A stretch of DNA of 25,990 nucleotides from a virus: the IMG/VR virus record IMGVR_UViG_3300021959_000332, positions 1-25,990 of that record. One strand, given 5' to 3'. The position numbers and the translations under genes were made by a program. Below the pieces are notes generated by a model, which was not told the DNA's origin, did no database searches, and saw only the letters and a list, made by a program, of their open reading frames with translations. Shown piece by piece: positions 1 to 8,294 of this stretch (the stretch's first letter is position 1; the number at the start of each line of letters is the position of its first letter).

Positions 1-166
1 CAGTAGCTGAGTTTGTACCGTCAATATTCGCTATAATAATTGTGTTGACTTTTAATAGCTTGTTACTTGCACAAGTTAATAAGTCGGTTGTTACTGTAGT
101 GCCTAAAGCTCCGTTTATACTTTTACCATATATCGAAGTAGCTGCTACTATGTTTGGATTTGCCAT
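1..166 (-). CDS. Partial small structural protein, C-terminus beyond the left edge
   Basis: The reading frame opens with ATG at 166 and stays open to base 1, giving 55 complete codons. The protein begins MANPNIVAATSIYGKSINGA and continues with LLTCASNKLLKVNTIIIANIDGT (shown here as two pieces, LLTCASNKLLKV and NTIIIANIDGT). A good ribosome binding site, AGGAG, lies 6 bases before the ATG. The 'MANPNIV..SIYGK' opening and the 'KVNT..(V/I)ANIDGTN' segment resemble small beta-rich virion proteins seen repeatedly in marine phage genomes. I recognise this only as a family resemblance and know no assigned function. It follows the 515-residue fibre gene by 14 bases and would belong to the same transcript. 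Its full length and ending cannot be seen. Confidence 0.8.
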   Translation of the reverse strand, partial: MANPNIVAATSIYGKSINGALGTTVTTDLLTCASNKLLKVNTIIIANIDGTNSAT

Positions 167-180
167 TTATTTCTCCTATG

Positions 181-1728
181 TTATCCCCAGACCAAAGCCA
201 TCGCTATAGATCTCGATCTTGTTGGTATTGAATTTTCTTTTATTATACCTGTTACATTTAACAAACTACCATCATAAGTCAGACCCGACTCACCATTTAA
301 TGTATTTGATGAACCTGTACCAGTCATTACATAGTTATTTGTATTATTATTTAGTGTTGTTCCGCTAATAGTTGACCAAGATAAAGTACCGGAACCATTT
401 GTTGTTAGTACTTGTGTATTTGATCCGTCACTCGTAGGGTACGCTAAACCACCTGCTGTTAATTGTCCTGAAACTGTTAACGCTGATAAAGTTCCAACAC
501 TTGTTATGTTTGTCTGTGCCGCTGTTAGTATAGTTCCTGTTAGGTTTCCTGCAACATTACCTGTTACGTTACCTGTAAGTGCTCCTGTAAAGGTTGCTGC
601 AGTTATTCCTGTTGTAGCACTTATGTCTGCTCCAACGATACTATTATTTGTAATATGTCTCGAGAGTATAGCATTACTTGCGATTTTTGCTGATGTAACT
701 GCGTTTGCTCCCAGAGAAGTCGTTTCTACACTTCCTGCAGTAAGTGCTTTTGTCGCAACTACTGATAATTTTTGCCCTGTGGGAGTATTGGCATCAAAAG
801 TTAATGTACCACTTGAAAAAGTATAACTGTCTTTTGGTTGATAAACACCACCTACGAATACCCAAGTATTGTTCTCGTTTGATGCACTGATACCTGTAGT
901 ATATGCGGCTGTGTTTGTCGTTGTGGCTTCATAGATCCCAAGAACTGTATCAGAACTTGCCATTCCGCCTGTTGTACCTGTTACAACATCTATCAATGCT
1001 CCATTTTCTGGTGCAGTACTAAATGTTACTGTTGAGCCACTATAACTATATTGTGATTTTTGCTGATATACACCATCTATAAATATCCATGTGTTTACTT
1101 CATTGTGTGGATTTATTCCTGTATCAAAAGCTGTTGTTGAGCCGTTTCCTGTTGCAGTATAATTGTCTACTTGTGTTGTTACTGAATCAAAACTTAATGC
1201 TCCAGAACCATCTGTTTTTAGATATTGCCCTGCACTACCATCGCTAGTAGGATAACTAATACCAGATGCAGTCAATGCGCCTGATACAAATGGAGCTGCT
1301 GTAATTGTTAAGTTACCAGTTGATGCTCCTGTAAAACTACCTGTTCCAACTGTAACTTTGTCTGCGCTTTCATCCCAACCGATAAATACATTATCAGAAG
1401 ATCCTCTTTCGATTACGATACCTGCGTCTGTAGCGGGTGCGCCCGAAGTTCCTGTTCCTAATTCTATGATTGCATCTTCGATAGTTGTATTACTAGAAGA
1501 ATTTGTTACACTTGAACCATTTGTTGTTAAGTTTCCAGTAATTGTTAAATTACCTGCGATTGTTATATTATCGGCAAGTTGATCTCCTGTTATTTGGTCA
1601 TCATCTATATGCCGAGTAAGAATACTATTAGAAGCAATTTTTGTAGCGTCAACAGAGTTATCCGCAATATTTGCGGTTGCTAAAGTGTTTGCTGCGATTA
1701 CTCCTGTTGATATTTTTGTTAGTGCCAT
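181..1728 (-). CDS. Tail fibre-like structural protein (515 aa) sharing modules with the neighbouring fibre
   Basis: This is a low-complexity, Ser/Thr/Ala/Gly-rich beta-structured protein of the phage fibre type. The N-terminus (about residues 10-50) has the NSILTRHIDD module that forms 50-residue tandem repeats in the 1327-residue gene just upstream. A second degenerate copy (NAILSRHITN) lies near residue 350. Two VYQ modules (IFIDGVYQ near residue 218 and VFVGGVYQ near residue 293) match three in the upstream gene. Short 'GNLTITGNLTTNG' and 'YPTSDGS.GQ.LKTDGSG' stretches are typical of fibre shafts. It has no S74 chaperone domain and ends in SIAMALVWG. The ATG follows the upstream stop by one base, with a GAGGGA ribosome binding site inside the upstream gene's end. 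It is likely a virion fibre or fibre-associated protein; its receptor is unknown. Confidence 0.8.
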   Translation of the reverse strand: MALTKISTGVIAANTLATANIADNSVDATKIASNSILTRHIDDDQITGDQLADNITIAGNLTITGNLTTNGSSVTNSSSNTTIEDAIIELGTGTSGAPATDAGIVIERGSSDNVFIGWDESADKVTVGTGSFTGASTGNLTITAAPFVSGALTASGISYPTSDGSAGQYLKTDGSGALSFDSVTTQVDNYTATGNGSTTAFDTGINPHNEVNTWIFIDGVYQQKSQYSYSGSTVTFSTAPENGALIDVVTGTTGGMASSDTVLGIYEATTTNTAAYTTGISASNENNTWVFVGGVYQPKDSYTFSSGTLTFDANTPTGQKLSVVATKALTAGSVETTSLGANAVTSAKIASNAILSRHITNNSIVGADISATTGITAATFTGALTGNVTGNVAGNLTGTILTAAQTNITSVGTLSALTVSGQLTAGGLAYPTSDGSNTQVLTTNGSGTLSWSTISGTTLNNNTNNYVMTGTGSSNTLNGESGLTYDGSLLNVTGIIKENSIPTRSRSIAMALVWG

Positions 1729-1729
1729 G

Positions 1730-4700
1730 TTATCCCTCTAGTGTCTCTATTCTTGCTGTTAAGGCGTCTATCTTATCGTCTGCTTCTTGTAATGCTTTAA
1801 TTAAAGGCAATATAAACATTTCTCTTGAAACCATCTGCATTCCATCGGTCTGTTCATGCCAACCTGCAAAAGTTGACACACCTGCTTTATCTAAGGCTGC
1901 TTTTACCTCTTGTGCAATCATTCCGTGCATTACAACATCTGTATCTTGTGTATTTTCTTCGTTGTAATCACTCCAATCTTTGGGAAAGTCTGCAGAAGAT
2001 TTCCACTTGTAGGTTACTGTTCTTAAGTCATTTATAAAGTCTAAACCTAAAATATCATTTTGTATGTTTTGTTTTTTTCTCTCGTCTGAAGATTGAGACC
2101 ATGAACCACTACTTGTAAAGTTTAGACTAACAGCACTTCCGCTTTTACCTATAAATACTTTGTTATTGCCGTCTGCGTTTAAGTCTGGACCAATAACAAT
2201 TCTGTTTGTACCTGCATTGTATTCTGCACCACCTGCCCCTCTGCCTATGTAAATATTATCTCCACCAGTTGTAAAAACATGTCCTGCTCCATAGCCAATA
2301 CATACATTACCACTCCCTGTTGTAAGTGAGTCGCCTGCTGCTGAACCAACAAGAGTATTTGTATTACAAGATGACATTGCTCGCCCTGAGCCATGCCCAA
2401 TCACAGTGTTTCCATATCCTGTAGCGGTTGAATTGTCCATAGCATAACTGCCATAGACTGTATTTGAATAACCTGTTGTTATACTCATTCCTGCACGATA
2501 ACCAAATGCTTCATTTGGGGTCCCAGTAGTCAAGTTGCGTAAAGACATGTAGCCAACCGCAGTATTGTCATTTGATGTGGTAGCTACAGACATTGAACCA
2601 GATCCAATAGCAACATTATGATTGCCTGTTGTATTTGTTTTTAAAGGTTGTAGTTGAGCATTGTCATAAGTACCTATAGCAACATTTCCTGTTCCAGTAG
2701 TATTCGCAATCATTGCTGCTTGTCCTATCGCAACATTTTGACCTGTAGTGTTTGCTTTTAAGGCTAATTCACCTACAGCGACACTATAACTTCCTGTGGT
2801 ATTTGCTTCTAAGGCTTGACTTCCTACTGCTGTATTACTTATACCTGTTGTGTTTGCGGTTAAAGCAGATTTACCAACTGCTACATTATTATCACCCTCT
2901 GTTAAAGCTGCAAAAACATCTATGCCTAGACCAGTATTGTTATTTGCTGCATTAATAGTGCCTGTTGCATTATCCCCAATCATTATGGAAGATGTTCCAA
3001 ATGTCTTAAATGTTGGACCGCCTGCAGGGGCATCTTCCCATGCCACTCCGCTTCCAGTAGATGTTAGAAGCTGTCCGTCAGAACCTTGTCCGCCATTGAT
3101 CTTAAAGTTCTCTCCGTCTACTATAGCTGCATCAACCAAAGGAGTAGTAACAGATGTTACGACTGTAATTGCATCTGCTAACTGGTCTCCAGTTACTTGG
3201 TCATCGTCTATATGTATAGTAAGAATACTATTTTGTGCTATTTCACTTGATGTAACTTGGTTAGCTGCTATCTGTGTGCTTGTTACTGAGTTTCCTGCAA
3301 GTTCTGTTGCGGAGACTGAATTTACTGCAAGTTTTGCATTTGTTACTTGGTCATCTCCAATATGTATTGTATCAATAGAGCCAGTAACTAATTCACTTGA
3401 ATCTACTGAGTTTGCAGCAATCTCTGCTGAGCCAACTGCATTTGCTGCAATGGAAGTAGCTGTTACTGCATTTGCTCCTACGTCAGTAAGAGTTGTAATT
3501 TGATTTATAACTACTTCAATATTACCTGTTCCACTTGGTGGAGCTTCTGAGAAAGTAAGTGTTGTACCACTTACAGCATATGTTCCTTTTGGCTGATATA
3601 CACCGCCAACATATACTTGCGTATTTTCTTCTTTTACAGGATCAAGTGATAATGTAAATGCTGTTGTAGAAGCATTACCATTAAATGTGTCAACTGTTGA
3701 GGCTTTGCCCATTACAACACCACCAATTGTGTATGCTATAACTTTTGTGCTATTTGCTGGTGCAGTATCAAATGTAAGAGTTGTGCTACTTACATTGAAT
3801 GAATCGGCATTTTGGTATACACCGTCTATAAATACAATTAAGTCTGTGTCTGAGCCTGGTGCTTTTGAAAGTGTAAATGCTGTTGTAGAACCATCTCCAT
3901 TATACGAGTTATGATTAAATGCTCCACCTGTTGTTAAGTTTGCTAGATTATTTACTTCTACGCTTGTTCCGTTTGGTGGTGCAGCACTAAATGTTACTGT
4001 TGAGCCAGATGTTGAATAAGCTCCTTTTTCTTGATAAACACCATCTATAAATACCCAAGTTAAAGCTTCGTTTGTTATTGTTGTTCCAGTATTAAAAGCT
4101 GTTGTTGAGCCGTCTCCAGAGCCTTCATAAACAGCAACAGTTTGATTTAAACCAATACCACCAGATCCACCTCCACCAGAGATTGTCTGATTTGATACAT
4201 TTGTTATTCTTCCTTGTGCATCTACTGTAATTTGTGGTGAAACAGTTGTAGAACCATATGTTCCCGCTGTTACTGCTGTATCTGCAAGTTTTGCTGCACT
4301 GACTGCATCGTCTGCTAGTTTAGCTGTTGTTATTGCCCCATCTGCTACAGTTGCTGTACCATTTGAAGCTGATGTTATACGACCATCTGCATCGACTGTT
4401 ATGTCGGCATTTGTATAAGCACCGGCTGTTACTGCAGTAGCTGCAAGTTCACTCGCTCCAACTGCTCCAGTTGCTATATGTGTTGCGGTTACAGCATTTG
4501 CTGATATTCCTGTTGTTCCTGTAATTGTAATAGTATCAGAACTAGCATTTGTTGTAAGTGTAATTCCTGTTCCGCCTACAAGTGTTAATGTGTCTGTAGA
4601 AGAGTCTGCGACTACGCTGCTCTGTCCTGAGATAGCAATAGTTTCAAAACTATTTGATGCACTTCCACCACTTGTTACAGTACCGAAAGATAAAGTTCCA

Positions 4701-5713
4701 CTACCATCTGTTTTGAGTACTTGTCCACTAGAACCATCTGATACATTTAACTGATCAATACCAATTTGGTTATCATCAATATGTCGAGTAAGAATACTAT
4801 TTGATGCTATTTTTGTTCCATCAATAGCGTTATCTGCAACGTTTGCTGTAGCAATAGTGTTTGCTGCTATCTGTGTTGTTGTGATTGTTGCATCAGCTAT
4901 TTGATCTGCTGTGACCTGATTATCGTCTATGTGTCTAGTAAGAATACTATTTTGTGCAATCTTTGTACCGTCTACTGCATTATCTGCAATGTTTCCTGTT
5001 GCAATAGTATTTGCAGCGATCTGAGTTGTAGTAACTGTAGCGTCTGCTATTTGATCTGCTGTTACTTGGTTATCGTCAATGTGTTTTGTTAGAATTGAGT
5101 TTTGAGCAATCTTTGCTGAAGTTACAGCGTTAGTTGCTATTTGAGCTGTTCCTACTTTGCCATCTGCTATTGCATCTGAAACAGAGTACGAAGCTGAACC
5201 CATGTATCCATGACTGGAACATTGATAAAATAAAACTTGGGGAGTTGATGTAGTAACTGCAATCTGAGTATACGCTCCAGAAGAACCTGGAGTACCATTT
5301 GTTGTGACACCTGTTGTATAAGCAGTTGTTTTATCTGCTTCTAAATAAAATCGAAGTGGATGACCACTATTACTTGAATCTGCTTGATCAAATTTATATG
5401 TGTTGCCAGGTACAAGAAGTAAGTAAGGACTCTCTAAACCATCAATAGTATAACCACTAGAACTACCAGTACCATTATATGGATGTGCGGCAGTTTTTGT
5501 AACGACTTTCGTTACATAAGTTTGTGTCCCAAAAGGGTTTATACCCTGTGGAGCATAGGTTAATATTGCATCTCCGCTAGTATTTCCATCGACATGTTTT
5601 CTTAAAAAGAATTTTCCGTCTTTGGTATTAATACCCATTTCTCCTAACGCAAGGTTAGAAGTTGTAGGATTTGCACCAGCAGTATTTGACCGCTTTAGTT
5701 GTATTGTAGCCAT
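1730..5713 (-). CDS. Large modular tail fibre with cupredoxin-like domain, YadA-like head and C-terminal S74 chaperone (1327 aa)
   Basis: Modules in order: an N-terminal 'MATIQLKRS...LALGEMGI' virion-attachment-like segment (1-40); a cupredoxin-like domain (about 68-180) with H118, C165, H168 and M171; two 50-residue repeats (205-254, 255-304) and a third partial one; a glycine-rich hinge; three VYQ modules (near 555, 628, 700); more HIDD-type modules; and a YadA-like beta-roll head (about 915-1175) of 14-residue NTTG..N.A.G..AL repeats. The C-terminal Peptidase_S74 intramolecular chaperone begins at S1209. There, SDERKK gives the Ser and +5 Lys (K1214) spacing of the known self-cleaving dyad, and a heptad-like tail 'ALQEADDKIDAL' closes the protein. 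By family knowledge this domain trimerises the fibre and is released by autocleavage, here losing about 119 residues. The protein is probably a trimeric receptor-binding fibre; the ligand is unknown. Confidence 0.9.
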   Translation of the reverse strand: MATIQLKRSNTAGANPTTSNLALGEMGINTKDGKFFLRKHVDGNTSGDAILTYAPQGINPFGTQTYVTKVVTKTAAHPYNGTGSSSGYTIDGLESPYLLLVPGNTYKFDQADSSNSGHPLRFYLEADKTTAYTTGVTTNGTPGSSGAYTQIAVTTSTPQVLFYQCSSHGYMGSASYSVSDAIADGKVGTAQIATNAVTSAKIAQNSILTKHIDDNQVTADQIADATVTTTQIAANTIATGNIADNAVDGTKIAQNSILTRHIDDNQVTADQIADATITTTQIAANTIATANVADNAIDGTKIASNSILTRHIDDNQIGIDQLNVSDGSSGQVLKTDGSGTLSFGTVTSGGSASNSFETIAISGQSSVVADSSTDTLTLVGGTGITLTTNASSDTITITGTTGISANAVTATHIATGAVGASELAATAVTAGAYTNADITVDADGRITSASNGTATVADGAITTAKLADDAVSAAKLADTAVTAGTYGSTTVSPQITVDAQGRITNVSNQTISGGGGSGGIGLNQTVAVYEGSGDGSTTAFNTGTTITNEALTWVFIDGVYQEKGAYSTSGSTVTFSAAPPNGTSVEVNNLANLTTGGAFNHNSYNGDGSTTAFTLSKAPGSDTDLIVFIDGVYQNADSFNVSSTTLTFDTAPANSTKVIAYTIGGVVMGKASTVDTFNGNASTTAFTLSLDPVKEENTQVYVGGVYQPKGTYAVSGTTLTFSEAPPSGTGNIEVVINQITTLTDVGANAVTATSIAANAVGSAEIAANSVDSSELVTGSIDTIHIGDDQVTNAKLAVNSVSATELAGNSVTSTQIAANQVTSSEIAQNSILTIHIDDDQVTGDQLADAITVVTSVTTPLVDAAIVDGENFKINGGQGSDGQLLTSTGSGVAWEDAPAGGPTFKTFGTSSIMIGDNATGTINAANNNTGLGIDVFAALTEGDNNVAVGKSALTANTTGISNTAVGSQALEANTTGSYSVAVGELALKANTTGQNVAIGQAAMIANTTGTGNVAIGTYDNAQLQPLKTNTTGNHNVAIGSGSMSVATTSNDNTAVGYMSLRNLTTGTPNEAFGYRAGMSITTGYSNTVYGSYAMDNSTATGYGNTVIGHGSGRAMSSCNTNTLVGSAAGDSLTTGSGNVCIGYGAGHVFTTGGDNIYIGRGAGGAEYNAGTNRIVIGPDLNADGNNKVFIGKSGSAVSLNFTSSGSWSQSSDERKKQNIQNDILGLDFINDLRTVTYKWKSSADFPKDWSDYNEENTQDTDVVMHGMIAQEVKAALDKAGVSTFAGWHEQTDGMQMVSREMFILPLIKALQEADDKIDALTARIETLEG
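2070..2089 (-). other. Predicted S74 autocleavage site and catalytic dyad codons
   Basis: S1209 of the 1327-residue fibre is encoded by the codon at 2089-2087 and K1214 by the codon at 2074-2072. In characterised S74 chaperones such as phage endosialidase, cleavage is immediately N-terminal to a Ser, assisted by a Lys five residues later. The SDERKK motif fits this spacing. That cleavage takes place here is inference. Confidence 0.65.
4802..5101 (-). repeat. Two 150-bp (50-residue) tandem coding repeats plus a third partial unit
   Basis: Unit 1 (5101-4952) and unit 2 (4951-4802) each encode 50 residues starting NSILT(K/R)HIDDNQVTADQ and ending in NA(V/I)DGTKIA. A third unit starts at 4801 and diverges after about 12 residues. 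The protein copies are nearly identical, while many third codon positions differ. Related single modules lie at about 3190-3240 and 3340-3370, and in the next gene near 1600-1700 and 640-690. Confidence 0.85.
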
Positions 5714-5754
5714 ATTTATGGTTGTCCTGTTGTCTTACTCTATGTAGAGATTCT

Positions 5755-7929
5755 TTAGAATGTTCCTCCGTCTATTGTATTTGTAAACTCTAGATCGTTT
5801 CCTGAAGAATTAATTTGTAATAATTGATTTGCACCACCTGATGAAACTGCTAATCGTTTGTAACCGCCATCTGACGCTTTACCAATTAATAAGTCACCGA
5901 GTGCTGTTGTTGTTACATCACCTTTTAATTTGATTTCATCTGCTGTTACAGATAAAGTTACTGCGTCTGGAACTACATTTAATGTGTTCGCAGATTTTGT
6001 CATACCATTCCCTGCTGTTATTTGACCAGCACCTGAGAATTGTGTAAATGTTAAATCAGTAGTATTTAGTGTAATTACATTATTTGTTGTAAGTACATAA
6101 CCTTGGTCTCCGTTAGCAGTACCTTCTTCAACAAATACAAACATACCGGAAGTAACTTCTGCACTTGCATTTGCATCAGTTGAACGAGCAGGTGTACCAC
6201 CTGAAGCAACTGCTACATAGATACCATTTTCTGAGGCATCTGTCTGATTTTTAAGAAGAACCCTATCACCAGCTACAAGAGTAACGCCATCAATTGCGTC
6301 ACCTGCTTCTAGTCCAGAAGAACCTGCTGTTAAAGCAACGTTTGCTGTTGAAGCTACATGTACTGAATCTTTAATATCTAGTGCTTGTTTTACTGCATCA
6401 ACATATCCTTTTGTTACAAGAGAAAGTGCACCTAAGCCACTTCTATCATCATAACCTGAAGGAACTTTAACTGTACCTGTTCCATTTGGAGATAAAGTTA
6501 AGTCTGTATTTGAAGTAGTTGTAGAAACAGTGCTACCATTAATATTTACTGCGTCAACATCTAAGTCTCCAGTAATATCTGTAGCGGCTGTAACTGCGAA
6601 TGTTGTACCATCAAATGTAAAGTTAGCGTCGTCTTCAATTTCACCTGAAGCACCTGCAATAACAATTCTATTATTTGTTAAGTCTGAAACTTTTAAAGTA
6701 GAAGCTGTTGTTGAACCCACACCAAGTGAGCCACTAATATCTGCATTACCATTGATATCAATAGTAGTTGCAGTAATGTCAACTTCTGTATCAGCTGCGA
6801 TTGCTAATGTACCGTCTGAAGGAGAAGATACGCTTAGTGCAGAGTCTCTGAATCGTAAAGCCATTGAGCTGTTCAGCATTAAAGCTGTATCAGCAACGTG
6901 GGTAAGTGTTACATCATTATCAGCACCAAATCCTAAGACTGCAGAATCGCTGTCAAGTTTAAGGTCATTGCTAATATTAACTGATGTTGAGGCATTGATA
7001 TCAACAACTGGTGCTGTGATTTCAAGTTCTGTATCGGCATCAATATCTAATTGTCCGTCTGTGCTAGAGTTAATGCTAAGTGCAGAATCTCTGAATCTTA
7101 AACCCATCGCTGAGTTTAACATTAAAGCAGCATCAGCGACGTGTGTAAGTGTTACATCTCCGTCTGCTCCAAATGATACTACTTGACCATCAGTATCAAA
7201 TTGTACTGTTGGGGCTGTGATTTCTAATAATGTATCTGCATTGATGTCTAATTGTCCGTCTGCAGAAGATCCGATGCTTAGTGCTGAATCTCTGAATTGG
7301 AAAACGCTAGTGCTATTAAGAAGTAAACCAGTATCGGCAACATGAGTTAAGTTAACTTCTGAATCTGCTCCAAAGTTTAAGACGGCTGCATCTGAAAGTA
7401 ATGATACATCATCTGCGAATGTAGTGTCTTGTCCGACTACTATCTTTTCGCTGGAATTTGTTGTTACGAATTTTAAGTAAGAAGTTGAACCTTCTTTAAT
7501 ATCAAGAGAAGCTGCGTTATTGTCAATAATAGACATTACGTTTGCTTGAGCATCTAAATCTATTGTGCCACCGTGAGTAATTATTAAATTACCTGTAGGA
7601 GCAATAGTAAGAGTACCACTTGATGTAGAAATAGTGTTACTAGAACCAGTAACTACAATGTTACCACTTAGTAATTCGTTTATCTTTTTATTGGAGTCAA
7701 CAATTAATGCTGAACTCGCTGTGTTCGTACCATGTACATGGTCGAGCATATCGGTAAAATATTTACCACCGATTATTAGATTACTGCCATCGGCAGGATT
7801 ACCTACAAAAAGTCTAGAGCCTGCGCCACCTTGTGCGCCCGCTCCACCTGTATAAGCTAACTCACCAGCAGTAAGGCTACTTGGAGCCGAAGTACCTGTG
7901 GATCTTTTTATCTTAATTGTTGTTGCCAT
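5755..7929 (-). CDS. Tail fibre-like structural protein with internal beta repeats (724 aa)
   Basis: The N-terminus 'MATTIKIKRS...SLTAGELAY' is the same type as that of the 1327-residue fibre, and I read it as a shared attachment segment. Residues about 180-410 hold three units of roughly 70-85 residues, each with FGAD.(E/D)V.LTHVAD followed by RDSALS and DG.L.I.AD. A segment near residues 515-640 (DGVTLVAGDRVLLKNQ, ENGIYVAVASGG, GMFVFVEEG) is a beta domain known from many phage fibres and T4-like virion proteins. The C-terminus ends IDGGTF, matching the ends of the two small genes before it. It follows the 114-residue gene by 20 bases with an AGGA ribosome binding site. It is a virion fibre or shaft protein by composition and context; no enzymatic motif is visible. 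Confidence 0.82.
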   Translation of the reverse strand: MATTIKIKRSTGTSAPSSLTAGELAYTGGAGAQGGAGSRLFVGNPADGSNLIIGGKYFTDMLDHVHGTNTASSALIVDSNKKINELLSGNIVVTGSSNTISTSSGTLTIAPTGNLIITHGGTIDLDAQANVMSIIDNNAASLDIKEGSTSYLKFVTTNSSEKIVVGQDTTFADDVSLLSDAAVLNFGADSEVNLTHVADTGLLLNSTSVFQFRDSALSIGSSADGQLDINADTLLEITAPTVQFDTDGQVVSFGADGDVTLTHVADAALMLNSAMGLRFRDSALSINSSTDGQLDIDADTELEITAPVVDINASTSVNISNDLKLDSDSAVLGFGADNDVTLTHVADTALMLNSSMALRFRDSALSVSSPSDGTLAIAADTEVDITATTIDINGNADISGSLGVGSTTASTLKVSDLTNNRIVIAGASGEIEDDANFTFDGTTFAVTAATDITGDLDVDAVNINGSTVSTTTSNTDLTLSPNGTGTVKVPSGYDDRSGLGALSLVTKGYVDAVKQALDIKDSVHVASTANVALTAGSSGLEAGDAIDGVTLVAGDRVLLKNQTDASENGIYVAVASGGTPARSTDANASAEVTSGMFVFVEEGTANGDQGYVLTTNNVITLNTTDLTFTQFSGAGQITAGNGMTKSANTLNVVPDAVTLSVTADEIKLKGDVTTTALGDLLIGKASDGGYKRLAVSSGGANQLLQINSSGNDLEFTNTIDGGTF
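6760..7385 (-). repeat. Three diverged coding repeats of about 70-85 residues
   Basis: Within the 724-residue fibre gene the motifs GAD.(E/D)V.LTHVAD, LMLNS...(L/F)RFRDSALS and DG.L.I.AD recur three times in the same order. The corresponding DNA (for example around 6840-6910, 7080-7150 and 7280-7350) is visibly related but not identical. Unit borders are approximate. Confidence 0.75.
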
Positions 7930-7949
7930 TTTATTTTCCTAATGGAGTC

Positions 7950-8294
7950 TTAAAAACTCCCCGCATCTACTGTTTCCATGTCGCCTGTCGCTTGTGCTAA
8001 TGGTACGAACTGAAAAACGTTGGATGATGTTTCTCTGTAAACTTTGAGCTGATTATCATTCAGATCATAAAAGAAGTCGCCTTCTGATAAATTTGTTGTT
8101 GATGCACTTGGTACATCATTTCCTCTAAAAAATTGGTCTGCTAATTGTTCTAACGCATCTTGTACGTTAGTAGCAGTTATAACATTGTGAGGTGTAAATG
8201 TTAAGTTAGCAGCATTAGTTGATGCATCAGTGGGTGAGATTGCGCTAACGCTAATGCTTGTTACATCTTCGACTACTGTAATTGTTGTTGTCAT
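7950..8294 (-). CDS. Small structural protein (114 aa), paralogue of the preceding gene
   Basis: The second half (about residues 40-114) aligns by eye with the 135-residue protein encoded just upstream. Both have NVQDA(L/I)EQL, then (F/S)RG, then G(D/L)(F/L)FY..N.NQLKVYR, and both end GDM(D/E)T followed by D(A/G)(G/S)(S/T)F. The N-terminal third differs and is Thr/Val/Ser-rich. The ATG directly follows the upstream TAA with no base between, so translational coupling is likely. The C-terminal D.GSF signature is also found at the end of the 724-residue fibre downstream. I know no named family. A fibre-joining or fibre-tip role is inferred from context only. Confidence 0.75.
   Translation of the reverse strand: MTTTITVVEDVTSISVSAISPTDASTNAANLTFTPHNVITATNVQDALEQLADQFFRGNDVPSASTTNLSEGDFFYDLNDNQLKVYRETSSNVFQFVPLAQATGDMETVDAGSF

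Noticed and set aside
2850-3503. A 217-residue plus-strand open frame
   Set aside because: It is the antisense of the repeat-rich 1327-residue fibre gene and reads as low-complexity Ala/Val/Ser. Similar long antisense frames at 6530-7186 and 21800-22339 have the same cause. None has a ribosome binding site or recognisable motifs.
3680-3695. TTGACA-like hexamer on the minus strand within the fibre gene
   Set aside because: No TATAAT-like box at 16-18 bases, and it lies in the middle of coding sequence.
4760-5101. Regular 150-bp periodicity as a CRISPR array
   Set aside because: The periodicity is in frame with a long fibre gene, units are adjacent without spacers, and differences fall mostly at third codon positions.
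5714-5754. Possible promoter or terminator between the 724- and 1327-residue fibre genes
   Set aside because: The 41-base gap has only a 4-bp CTCT/AGAG stem and a weak AGGA site; no -35/-10 pair is seen.
7944-7960. Hairpin GGAGT/ACTCC at the end of the 114-residue gene as a terminator
   Set aside because: Only 5 bp, overlapping the stop codon, with no T tract and the next gene's ribosome binding site directly after it.
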